This document shows positions 7,011-17,327 of a DNA stretch of 21,020 nt, in pieces. Each line of letters begins with the position of its first letter. Position 1 is the stretch's first letter. The DNA comes from JBGPHT01 sp041484525 (GTDB taxonomy: Bacteria > Acidobacteriota > Terriglobia > Bryobacterales > Bryobacteraceae). The stretch spans positions 1-21,020 of the forward strand of contig JBGPHT010000136.1 in NCBI GenBank assembly GCA_041484525.1. Direction: 5' to 3'. The translations under genes were made by a program, and so were the position numbers. The notes under the pieces were generated by a model. The model did no database searches and was not told the DNA's origin. It saw only the letters and a list, made by a program, of their open reading frames with translations.

Positions 7011-7613
7011 GTGGCACGGAACTACAAGGAACTTCAAGAGAAGATGGATCCCGCGAATCGCGCCGACAATGCAGGCCGTGTGCGCGAGGAGTTACAGCGG
7101 CTGGCTTTTGATGAACTCCGGAGTGCAAAGCGACTCACCCAAGCGGATATGGCTGAGATGCTGGACGTTCCGCAGAGTTCGATCTCTCGCATTGAGCGGC
7201 GCGCGGACATGTACCTCAGCACGCTAAGGAACTACGTTCACGCGATGGGGGGTGTCCTTCAGATTCGGGCCGTATTTCCCGATGGAGGCACGGTGGCCAT
7301 CAGCCGCTTCGGCGAGTACGAAGACCGATCCTATGTGGTGCGGGCCCGGGCGGAGTGCAACGGCACATACAGATTGGATGCGCAACCACTGGACCAGGGA
7401 GTTCCGCTTTCCACTAAAGCTCTCAAGGTCCATGCGTTCGCGAAAACCCTCAAAGCTCTCCATGTTCCTGACTCTCAGATCTCTGCCGTCCGGAAGAGCC
7501 TGGAAGAGGGCTCTTTGACTGAGATTGGAGGCAGATTCACGCGAATGGTCTTTAGCCAGCCGGACTTGATAGCGGCTGGTTTTGAGGACGTGAGCGCTGG
7601 ACCAACCGAATGA
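7011..7613 (+). CDS. higA: HigA-type XRE antitoxin with an extra C-terminal domain
   Basis: Predicted 200 residues. Residues ~1-108 are a standard Gp49-partner antitoxin: a helical leader, the HTH (FDELRSAKRLTQADMAEMLD then VPQSSISRIERR) and YLSTLRNYVHAMGG with IRAVFPDGG. This part would bind the toxin and the 6619-6635 operator. Family members usually end near residue 100-110; here a further ~90 residues continue (from YVVRARAECNGTYRLDAQ to the end), with a helical segment around KALKVHAFAKTLKAL. I cannot assign this tail. GTG 7011 has a GAAAGGAG ribosome site 8 bases upstream. The gene stops just 14 bases before the first copy of the direct repeat, so the tail could have arisen at a recombination junction. 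Confidence 0.85.
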   Translation: MARNYKELQEKMDPANRADNAGRVREELQRLAFDELRSAKRLTQADMAEMLDVPQSSISRIERRADMYLSTLRNYVHAMGGVLQIRAVFPDGGTVAISRFGEYEDRSYVVRARAECNGTYRLDAQPLDQGVPLSTKALKVHAFAKTLKALHVPDSQISAVRKSLEEGSLTEIGGRFTRMVFSQPDLIAAGFEDVSAGPTE

Positions 7614-7627
7614 CCGGTGATACTTCG

Positions 7628-7930
7628 CTGGCATTCGCCCTGGATCTTGAATCCACATCCGGTTGATGTTCTTCGGCCCATTCCCGCACGCAACCCTGTT
7701 GTACCGTATTAGCCATGAAACGCCTCCTGGCTGCCTCCTCCTGGCTCGGCCGCCCTCGCGCAGACTCCACCCAAGCCCGAACTCTTATGCCCGACGGCGC
7801 ACCTGGCGCGCAGGGCACCGACGACAAAGACAAGCCGGCGCTCACGCCTTACCTGGTGCCCGCGGCCAAGGCAACGGGCGCCGCAGTCATCGTGTGTCCG
7901 GGCGGCAGCTACGTCAACCTCTCCATGGAT
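7628..7930 (+). pseudogene. Direct-repeat copy 1: mazF tail plus truncated esterase 5' end
   Basis: This stretch is a diverged copy of 10062-10376. It begins with the last ~13 codons of the mazF-like toxin (reading LAFALDLESTSG then TGA), runs through the spacer and the start of the esterase gene (ATG 7715, signal-peptide region) to the VCPGG and NLSMD segment, and breaks off after GGAT 7930. Indels relative to copy 2 in the signal-peptide region shift the frame and later restore it, so the protein is not functional. Downstream, the sequence switches abruptly to a different gene remnant. It shows that a mazF-esterase arrangement once stood here too. Confidence 0.85.
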
Positions 7931-8190
7931 CCTGCTACCGGCGCGCCCACATTTCATAACCACGAGGTGGCCGAGGAGGAGGTCATTGATATCCTGGAGA
8001 AACCCGGTGAGGATCGGGCGGGCCGCGAGGGCTCCAGGATTGCTTTGGGCCAGACAGCGTCTGGTAGATACCTGCGTCATCTATGTACCAGACCCCGAGC
8101 CGGACAGCCGTTTTCGCAATTACCTCTTACGAGCTTGTCGGGAAGCCTCTTGCGGCGTATCGCAGGCGTAGAAAGAAGAAACGTCAATGA
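7931..8190 (+). pseudogene. Decayed DUF4258/BrnT-like toxin (frame-disrupted, 5'-truncated)
   Basis: Joining three frames restores a recognisable toxin: FHNHEVAEEEVIDILEKP, then RIALGQTASGRYLR, a frame break near 8076, IYVPDPEPDS, a one-base insertion near 8109, and FAITSYELVGKPLAAYRRRR ending at TGA 8188-8190. The VIYVPDPEPDS..F.IT.YEL..KPL.AYRRRR tail is typical of the DUF4258/BrnT-like toxin group as I remember it. The N-terminus is missing because the reading runs straight out of the truncated esterase copy. A sequencing error could explain one break but hardly two plus the truncation. The end overlaps the intact antitoxin by ATGA. Confidence 0.7.
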
Positions 8191-8381
8191 GCCAGACCAA
8201 GTTTCCAGACGGATGGGATGAGGGCAGAGTACAGCGGGTCCTCGCCCACTACGGAGAACAGACCGAAGACGAGGCATTGGCGGAGGACGAAGCGGGCATT
8301 CAGCCTTCCGAGACCGTCATGAATGTGCCTCACAATCTGGTGTTCAAGGTTCGTGAGCCGATCGCGAAGCAGCATAGCTGA
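8187..8381 (+). CDS. Antitoxin partner of the decayed DUF4258-like toxin
   Basis: Predicted 64 residues. It resembles short acidic proteins found downstream of DUF4258/BrnT-like toxins: PDGWDEGRVQRVLAHYGEQTEDEALAEDEAG followed by ETVMNVPHNLVFKVREPIAKQ. ATG 8187 overlaps the toxin stop as ATGA, a classic coupling arrangement, with a purine-rich GAAAGAAGAA stretch upstream. The antitoxin frame is intact while its toxin is broken. Family identity rests on recognition of the sequence pattern and on the neighbour; no DNA-binding fold is evident. Confidence 0.68.
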   Translation: MSQTKFPDGWDEGRVQRVLAHYGEQTEDEALAEDEAGIQPSETVMNVPHNLVFKVREPIAKQHS

Positions 8382-8596
8382 CACGCAGCAGCGCTTTGGA
8401 CTGAGACTCGCAGCGCGGCACCTTGCCAAGCCGGGCGTTTTATGGCAAATGGATTGCTTCCAAGCCGGGCGCCGTGATTCGGGAGGAACGAGCTTTCGAA
8501 TGCTGTGGGACACTAGTCCTGACGTGCATGTCGAGTAGATGATAGTGGAGTAAGCGGCAGGCGGCGCTCGGCCACGGCTTTGCCGCCAATCTCAGC

Positions 8597-9406
8597 ATGG
8601 CTTCCAACAACAGCGCGACACAGTTGTGGCCGAGAGGCGCGGAATACCTTCGGCTAATCGAGGAACAGGAAGACAAGTGTGCAGTCAAAACCGACGGTAT
8701 GATCGCCGAATACGGCCGGGATCTTCCTGCCACGATCAATCGGCTCGGCAACGTACTCTCCTTAATCGAGCGTGGCGCAGTTTGTTGGTGGGGCTGTGCG
8801 GGCGGTGACCACATTATTGAATCACTCGTTGGGCGAGCCTTCGGGCTCTCGTGTGGCGCGTATCGGTTATTTCGTAACGGTCGCTATGATGAGGCATTGC
8901 TGCTCATTCGAGGTGTAGGCGAGATTGCAAACCTCCTAACCCTGTTTTCGATCGACCGCTCGTTGCTGGCGGAATGGAAAACTGTCGGGGAGGCCAAACG
9001 ACGCGATACATTCAGCCCCGTCAAGGTCCGATTAGCCCTTGAAAAGCGTAAGGCCCCTTTGGCAATGACGGAAACGCGCTATCGGAAGCTGTGTGAGCTT
9101 TCAGCGCATCCGAGTCCTGTGACGAAGCCCGGCATGCATAATCCCGCGAAACTCGCCGTGCTTGGGGGACATGCACAGATTCTTGGGACGGTAGTATGTG
9201 CGAACGAATTGGCGTTCCTCGTGGGAACGACCGCGATGAATGCTGCGGTTCTTCTTGTCTTGCCGGAAGACGCTCAGAAATTGCTCCTACATGAAGGAGC
9301 CGCCGCGATCAATAGCGTCGGACCAATCAATGCAGAGACACGGCAACTGGTCCTGGACCGATGGCACCTGATCGACGGTCGAGAAGCTGAGGAGAGCGAC
9401 ATTTGA
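8597..9406 (+). CDS. Unrecognised helical protein, possibly HEPN/DUF5677-like
   Basis: Predicted 269 residues, no signal peptide, mostly helical. I do not recognise it with confidence. Two features recall DUF5677/AbiV-type HEPN proteins: a helix with YDEALLLIRGVGEIANLL (Arg105, Glu109) and, ~60 residues on, YRKLCELSAHPSP (His171). A hydrophobic segment follows (~196-222). HEPN-fold proteins are often RNases in TA or phage-defence loci, and this gene sits inside a TA block, which is suggestive only. ATG 8597 has no clear ribosome site; Met35 is an alternative start. The preceding 215 bases (8382-8596) hold no gene I can support. Confidence 0.62.
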   Translation: MASNNSATQLWPRGAEYLRLIEEQEDKCAVKTDGMIAEYGRDLPATINRLGNVLSLIERGAVCWWGCAGGDHIIESLVGRAFGLSCGAYRLFRNGRYDEALLLIRGVGEIANLLTLFSIDRSLLAEWKTVGEAKRRDTFSPVKVRLALEKRKAPLAMTETRYRKLCELSAHPSPVTKPGMHNPAKLAVLGGHAQILGTVVCANELAFLVGTTAMNAAVLLVLPEDAQKLLLHEGAAAINSVGPINAETRQLVLDRWHLIDGREAEESDI

Positions 9407-9601
9407 TTCCCCTCAAGCGTAATTCGGGATGAACGGCCGGCCCTGCGGACGGGACCACATGGTCGTACCGTCGGTATGACTTCAACAAGGTCCCCGGGCT
9501 CGCTCTTGGCGCGCTTACCTCGCACCTCCGATCTATCGCGTTGCCGTAATCGGAGGCAAAGCGGAAGCACCCGTAGCGCTACACTAGAACAGGAGCCCAT
9601 C

Positions 9602-9787
9602 GTGGACGCCTTGGTAGAAAAATTGGACGCTCGATTGCGCGAATGGAAGCCGGAGACGGCTGCCCAGGTGCGAGAGCGCGTCGCGGAAGTCATCGATCTC
9701 GCCGACTGCGACGTTCTCGATCTCGCGCGTTCCCGCGCAGCCGAACAAGAGGTTCTGGATCTGCTCGATGAACCCACAACCAGGTGA
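9602..9787 (+). CDS. MazE-like antitoxin
   Basis: Predicted 61 residues from GTG 9602, which has AGGAG six bases upstream (9591-9595). The frame is open further 5', but that part is arginine/serine-rich filler. The protein is acidic and helical (VEKLDARLREW, VRERVAEVIDLADCDVLDLARSRAAEQEVLDLLDE), as expected of a small antitoxin, and its 3' end overlaps the mazF start by 20 bases. It has no AbrB or ribbon-helix-helix motif that I can point to, so the assignment depends on its partner. An 8-bp inverted repeat (CCTCCGAT 9525-9532, ATCGGAGG 9549-9556) upstream could be an operator. Confidence 0.7.
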   Translation: MDALVEKLDARLREWKPETAAQVRERVAEVIDLADCDVLDLARSRAAEQEVLDLLDEPTTR

Positions 9788-10100
9788 GGTGTGGTTGGCA
9801 GATTTGGGGCTGGCTGCAAAGACGCGGCCTGTCGTAATTGTTTCCCGACAAGATCCGAACCCGCCCCGAGCTCTTGTGTTGTACGTGCCCCTCACTACGC
9901 AGCACAGGCTCAGCCCCTACGAGGTGCCGCTGCCGCGATTTCCGTTCCTCGACAGGGACTCAGTCGCCAACGTTCAAGGACTGGGCTCGATACCCACTGT
10001 ACGGCTCGAACGCAAGCTCGGCAGACTCTCAAACGAAGTAATGGCGAAGTTGAAGAGTGCCCTGGCATTCGCCCTCGATCTTGAATCCACATCCGGTTGA
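9768..10100 (+). CDS. mazF: MazF/PemK-family endoribonuclease toxin
   Basis: Predicted 110 residues, the normal MazF size. Family landmarks in order: PGEVWLADLG at the N-terminus, KTRPVVIVSRQD (with the conserved Arg), LVLYVPLTTQ (with the catalytic-region Thr), then SVANVQGLGSIPTVRLERKLGRLS and a C-terminal helix. MazF enzymes cleave mRNA at short specific sites; the specificity here cannot be read. ATG 9768 lies inside the antitoxin gene. The last codons (AFALDLESTSG, stop 10098-10100) are duplicated at 7628 as part of direct-repeat copy 1. No inactivating change is seen. Confidence 0.9.
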   Translation: MNPQPGEVWLADLGLAAKTRPVVIVSRQDPNPPRALVLYVPLTTQHRLSPYEVPLPRFPFLDRDSVANVQGLGSIPTVRLERKLGRLSNEVMAKLKSALAFALDLESTSG

Positions 10101-10376
10101 TGTCCGTCGGCTGCCATCCCTGCACGCAACCCTTGTATCGTATTAGCCATGAACCGCCTCCCAATCTGCCTGCTCCTGGCCGCCGCCGCGGCGCTCGCGC
10201 AAGGACCGAATCCACCCAAGCCCGAATTCTTATGGGCGGACGGCGCACCCGGCGCGCAAGGCGCCGACGATAAAGACAAGCCGACGCTCGCTGCCTATCT
10301 GGTGCCCGCAGCCAAAGCCACCGGCGCCGCCGTGATCGTGTGTCCGGGCGGCGGCTACGTCAACCTCTCCATGGAT
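10062..10376 (+). repeat. Direct-repeat copy 2: mazF 3' end through esterase 5' end
   Basis: This is the intact counterpart of 7628-7930, aligned by eye. Shared blocks include GATCTTGAATCCACATCCGG, CGTATTAGCCATGAA, GACAAAGACAAGCCG-like text and TACGTCAACCTCTCCATGGA. Copy 2 is slightly longer than copy 1 (315 against 303 bases) because copy 1 has deletions in the signal-peptide region. The two copies are in the same orientation, ~2.4 kb apart. Confidence 0.85.
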
Positions 10377-11036
10377 AAAGAGGGTGACCAGGTGGCGCGC
10401 TGGCTGAATTCCATCGGCGTCTCGTCGTTCGTTTTGAAATACCGGCTGGGGCCGAAGTATCATCACCCGATCGAGCTCGGTGACGCGCAGCGCGCCATCC
10501 GCACGGTGCGCGCCAAGGCGGCCGAGTACCACGTCATGCCGGACCGCATCGGCATCATGGGATTCTCCGCTGGAGGCCATCTCGCGTCTTCGGCCGGCAC
10601 GCACTTCGAGCCGGTCAACGCCAGCGCATCCGACCCCATCGACAAGGTCGGCAGCCGTCCCGATTTTCTGGTGCTCGTCTATCCCGTGATTTCGTTTACC
10701 ACGCCTTACGTGCACCGCGGCTCCTTGCGGGCGCTGCTCGGCGAGAATCCAGATCCGAAACTCGTCGAGCTGCTCTCGAGCGAATTGCAGGTCACGCCGC
10801 AAACGCCGCCCACGTTTCTGTTCCACACGACCACCGATACCGGCGTGCCTGCGGAGAACAGCGCGCTGTTCTACCTGGCCCTGCGCAAAGCTGGGGTGCC
10901 GGCCGAGATGCACATCTACGAGCAGGGCCCGCACGGCGTCGGCCTCGCGACCACGGATGCGACGCTCTCCACCTGGCCCGCGCGTCTTGCGGACTGGCTG
11001 CGCGTGCGCGGCCTGTTGAACGCGGCCGCGAAGTGA
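10149..11036 (+). CDS. Secreted alpha/beta hydrolase (BD-FAE / acetylxylan esterase-like)
   Basis: Predicted 295 residues. Residues 1-18 are a signal peptide (hydrophobic core LLLAAAAA, cleavage near ALAQ). The mature protein is an alpha/beta hydrolase: an oxyanion-region CPGGGY (65-70), nucleophile elbow GFSAGG (Ser140), acid in TTTDTG (Asp230) and EQGPHG with His262. This layout is that of BD-FAE/acetylxylan-esterase-like enzymes, which remove ester groups from plant polysaccharides; the substrate is not determinable. It starts 48 bases after the mazF stop, apparently a host gene next to a TA pair. Its first ~76 codons exist as a broken copy at 7715-7930. Related genes are common in soil Acidobacteriota. 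Confidence 0.9.
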   Translation: MNRLPICLLLAAAAALAQGPNPPKPEFLWADGAPGAQGADDKDKPTLAAYLVPAAKATGAAVIVCPGGGYVNLSMDKEGDQVARWLNSIGVSSFVLKYRLGPKYHHPIELGDAQRAIRTVRAKAAEYHVMPDRIGIMGFSAGGHLASSAGTHFEPVNASASDPIDKVGSRPDFLVLVYPVISFTTPYVHRGSLRALLGENPDPKLVELLSSELQVTPQTPPTFLFHTTTDTGVPAENSALFYLALRKAGVPAEMHIYEQGPHGVGLATTDATLSTWPARLADWLRVRGLLNAAAK

Positions 11037-11172
11037 ATCCGTGCCAGCCGCCGTGGTACACTGGCCGGGATCCTACAGGAAACGTAAGCTCCCACGGCGG
11101 ACAATCCAGCTCCCTCGTTCACGACGATCGCTCACGGGTAGCGTCAGAAGTGTAGGCCGAAGGAACATACCC

Positions 11173-11286
11173 ATGATCGATCCGGACCTGATGATTCTCG
11201 CGATTCTGCTAGTGCTGGCGATCGCCGTGATTCTGACGCCGCCGGGACCCGGCACGCCGCTGCGGTCTCCGGTGCCGAACCGGTAA
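11173..11286 (+). CDS. Candidate 37-residue single-helix membrane protein
   Basis: ATG 11173 with AAGGAA seven bases upstream opens a frame encoding MIDPDL, one strongly hydrophobic helix (LMILAILLVLAIAVILT) and a Pro/Gly-rich tail ending VPNR. Small ORFs with such a helix and a good ribosome site are often real, but nothing independent supports this one. It lies between the esterase and pcrA. An inverted repeat CCGCCGTGG (11048-11056) / CCACGGCGG (11092-11100) lies upstream. Confidence 0.45.
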   Translation: MIDPDLMILAILLVLAIAVILTPPGPGTPLRSPVPNR

Positions 11287-11406
11287 CAACCCGGTAATAT
11301 CTTCAGGCAACGTGCAATCCGTCCAAGCTGCCAGACGCGCGTTATTCCGCGCGGTTTGGCGAAAACCGGCAGGGATTTAGGTTAAACTCGAATAGTTTCC
11401 CATACC

Positions 11407-13745
<2,339 letters not shown>

Positions 13746-13746
<1 letters not shown>

Positions 13747-13904
13747 TGAATACCAAGAAACTCACGGACAAAACGGAACGGAAGAAGGCGAAGCGGGCGG
13801 TGCGCAAGAAGGCTGCGCCGAAAGCCAAGCGCGCCGCCGGTGTGGCCCGCGGCTCGATGAAGAAGAAGATCCGTCACCAGGCACAAGGCCAGCGGAAACG
13901 GTAG
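13746..13904 (+). CDS. 52-residue highly basic protein coupled to pcrA
   Basis: ATG 13746 overlaps the pcrA stop as TGATG. The frame encodes 52 residues, about 45% Lys/Arg plus many Ala: MNTKKLTDKTERKKAKR, then KKAAPKAKRAAGVARG and KKKIRHQAQGQRKR. The Lys/Ala/Pro composition recalls histone-H1-like tails and suggests nucleic-acid binding. Stop coupling to a helicase gene supports translation of this frame. There is no named family I can attach. A by-product of GC-rich third positions cannot be fully excluded. Confidence 0.62.
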
Positions 13905-13949
13905 GACGGAAAAACCGCTTGGCCGCCTCATAGGGGGAGCAGCAACCGT

Positions 13950-15785
<1,836 letters not shown>

Positions 15786-15866
15786 AACCTTCCTGACGCA
15801 TTCTTGGAATTGCCGCGCGAGCCGTCTTAATGCTCGGCTTGCTGGGACAGAGGACGGGTGGCGACG

Positions 15867-16538
15867 ATGAGCCGTGCGAATTCCCGAATCTCCGAGGCAA
15901 TAACAGTAGAGAGTCAGGTGTTGGCGGAGATCGTAGATCCCGTGATTCGACACATCGATGAGATCCATGGAGTTCCGGCGCTGACTCCTATTCCGGTCGT
16001 TCTTGAAGGTTCCAGATTGAAGCCTGGCGCATATGAATATGCCAGGGGCTCCGGCCGGCCGGTGAGGATCGCCGTGCGGCCCGACTCATTGACGCCACGC
16101 CTCACGTTTGCACACGAGGTTTGGCATTTTATGGAGCATCAGGGCATCGGCCAGGCTGGAGACTACACGACGGACGTCGATCCGCATCTCAGGCCCGTGG
16201 TGGCTGCGATTATGCGTTCCAAGACCGCACAATACTTGAAGGAACTCCAACACCGGAGGCGGTGGCTGGTTGAGTTCCCAGACGGATCGCAAGGATATGA
16301 GGAAATTGACCGCTCCTATGTGGATTACCTGCTTCGTCCACGCGAACTATTGGCTCGAGCGTATGCCCAGTACATCACTGCGAAGTCTGGCGATCCTCGG
16401 ATGATCGAAGAAGTGAATCGCATCAGGCGCCGCCCACAACGGGGCATCTATTATCCGGAACAGTGGGATGATCGCGAATTCGAGACGATCCTGGAAGTTC
16501 TTGATAGCGCTATACTGGGACTTGGATGGAAGAAATGA
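15867..16538 (+). CDS. HExxH zinc metallopeptidase-like protein, possible toxin
   Basis: Predicted 223 residues from ATG 15867 (GTG 15858 is an alternative). The motif LTFAHEVWHFMEH (HEVWH 83-87) gives two zinc ligands and the catalytic Glu. Later, RPRELLARAYAQYI (157-170) resembles the ELFARAFEAYI-like stretch of phage and polymorphic-toxin metallopeptidases, where the Glu (here 160) is the third ligand. I see no HTH or signal peptide. The gene overlaps a 58-residue partner by ATGA and sits between a permease and a broken copy of its 3' end, the same kind of setting as the TA genes at 6654-10100. A toxin, ImmA-like regulatory protease or phage remnant are all possible. Confidence 0.72.
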   Translation: MSRANSRISEAITVESQVLAEIVDPVIRHIDEIHGVPALTPIPVVLEGSRLKPGAYEYARGSGRPVRIAVRPDSLTPRLTFAHEVWHFMEHQGIGQAGDYTTDVDPHLRPVVAAIMRSKTAQYLKELQHRRRWLVEFPDGSQGYEEIDRSYVDYLLRPRELLARAYAQYITAKSGDPRMIEEVNRIRRRPQRGIYYPEQWDDREFETILEVLDSAILGLGWKK

Positions 16539-16711
16539 CTCTCCCAAAGGATCTTGAAGCGGAAGTCCAGGCAGTAATGACCGCGCAGGAGATCGATATT
16601 TATCGCGCGCGCTTCATCGTAGCTCTGCGTCATGGCCTCACAGCCGGGGACGTGATCGAACTGGATGAGAACGGTCACGCGATAGCTCCCAAACAGCAGC
16701 CCGCCGCTTGA
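16535..16711 (+). CDS. Small partner of the metallopeptidase, possible antitoxin
   Basis: ATG 16535 overlaps the upstream TGA as ATGA and follows a GGATGGAAGA stretch; ATG 16526 in the same frame is the longer alternative. The 58-residue product is acidic with helical character: LPKDLEAEVQAVMTAQEIDIYRARFIVALRHGL, then DVIELDENGHAI. Coupled translation and size fit an antitoxin or chaperone of the metallopeptidase, but I recognise no family. The gene stops ~30 bases before the permease fragment begins. Confidence 0.6.
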   Translation: MTLPKDLEAEVQAVMTAQEIDIYRARFIVALRHGLTAGDVIELDENGHAIAPKQQPAA

Positions 16712-16740
16712 TCCCGTCGCTTCTGATTCCACGTCAGTTC

Positions 16741-16957
16741 GACATTGGCACCCTCGCCGACATCGGTACGCTGTTCGCTTTCGTTGTTTCAACTGAGTGG
16801 GTGTGATCGTCGTCCCGCGCCGCCCCAACTCGACCGCCCGCGGCTTCCGAATGCCCGGGTCGCCCCTGGCTTCCGCTGTTTCTTCGTTTGGCTGCTGATC
16901 GGGTTCGCGATCTACTTCCCGTTCGGACGCAAACACAGCGCCCTAGCGAGGCCTTAG
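16741..16957 (+). pseudogene. Decayed copy of the permease 3' end
   Basis: Starting abruptly at GACATTGGCACCCT, this segment matches 15162-15450 of the permease gene with deletions and frame breaks: DIGTLAD, then PGSP, then FFVWLLIGF and YFPFGRKHSAL. A ~60-base internal section and a 9-base block are missing. It ends TAG 16955-16957 right after HSALARP, the usual end point for this permease type. It is not functional. It marks a duplication or a decayed tandem paralog, with the metallopeptidase pair between. Confidence 0.8.
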
Positions 16958-17081
16958 TACCAGTGGAACTATCCTTCAGTAGCCTAGAGTATTAGCCCAA
17001 TACTAATACCTACTTACAGACTGTCCGGTACTGTTACGACCGGCTGGGTTGTGCTAACATTACGTTTTCGGAGGCCATTTA

Positions 17082-17327
17082 GTGAAATCAGATACAAATA
17101 CCCGTCAGGCATTGTGGATAACCGCACTTCTGCTGCTTCTGGCCACGCCTCACATGGCGTTCGCCTACGTGGACCCGGGCAGCGGCGCCATGATCTGGCA
17201 GGTTGCCGCGGGTTTGGCAGTCGGATCGCTCTTCTACATCCGGCGTGTGGTCCTGAAGGTCAAGGAACTCGTGTATCGCTCGAAGAAGCAAGTCACCGTT
17301 AAGTCCTATGCCAGCCAAGGTGATTAA
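17082..17327 (+). CDS. Small membrane protein with YVDPGSG motif
   Basis: Predicted 81 residues from GTG 17082 with GGAGG at 17070-17074, seven bases upstream. Residues ~9-29 are a hydrophobic signal-like segment ending AFA; AYVDPGSGAMIWQ begins a second hydrophobic helix (AAGLAVGSLFYI) and a Lys/Arg-rich tail follows. The AYVDPGSGxxxxQ pattern recurs in short membrane proteins of many bacteria, often near cell-envelope genes; no biochemical role is established to my knowledge. It is convergent with the deoxyhypusine-synthase-like gene; the two stop codons overlap (17324-17327). A weak AT-rich stem (GTATTAG 16989-16995 / CTAATAC 17003-17009) precedes it. Confidence 0.75.
   Translation: MKSDTNTRQALWITALLLLLATPHMAFAYVDPGSGAMIWQVAAGLAVGSLFYIRRVVLKVKELVYRSKKQVTVKSYASQGD

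Noticed and set aside
8382..8596. Possible gene remnant between the antitoxin and the helical protein
   Set aside because: Translations in all three forward frames are interrupted and show no motif I can name; a GGCGGC/GCCGCC stem near 8562-8590 is not followed by a T-run.
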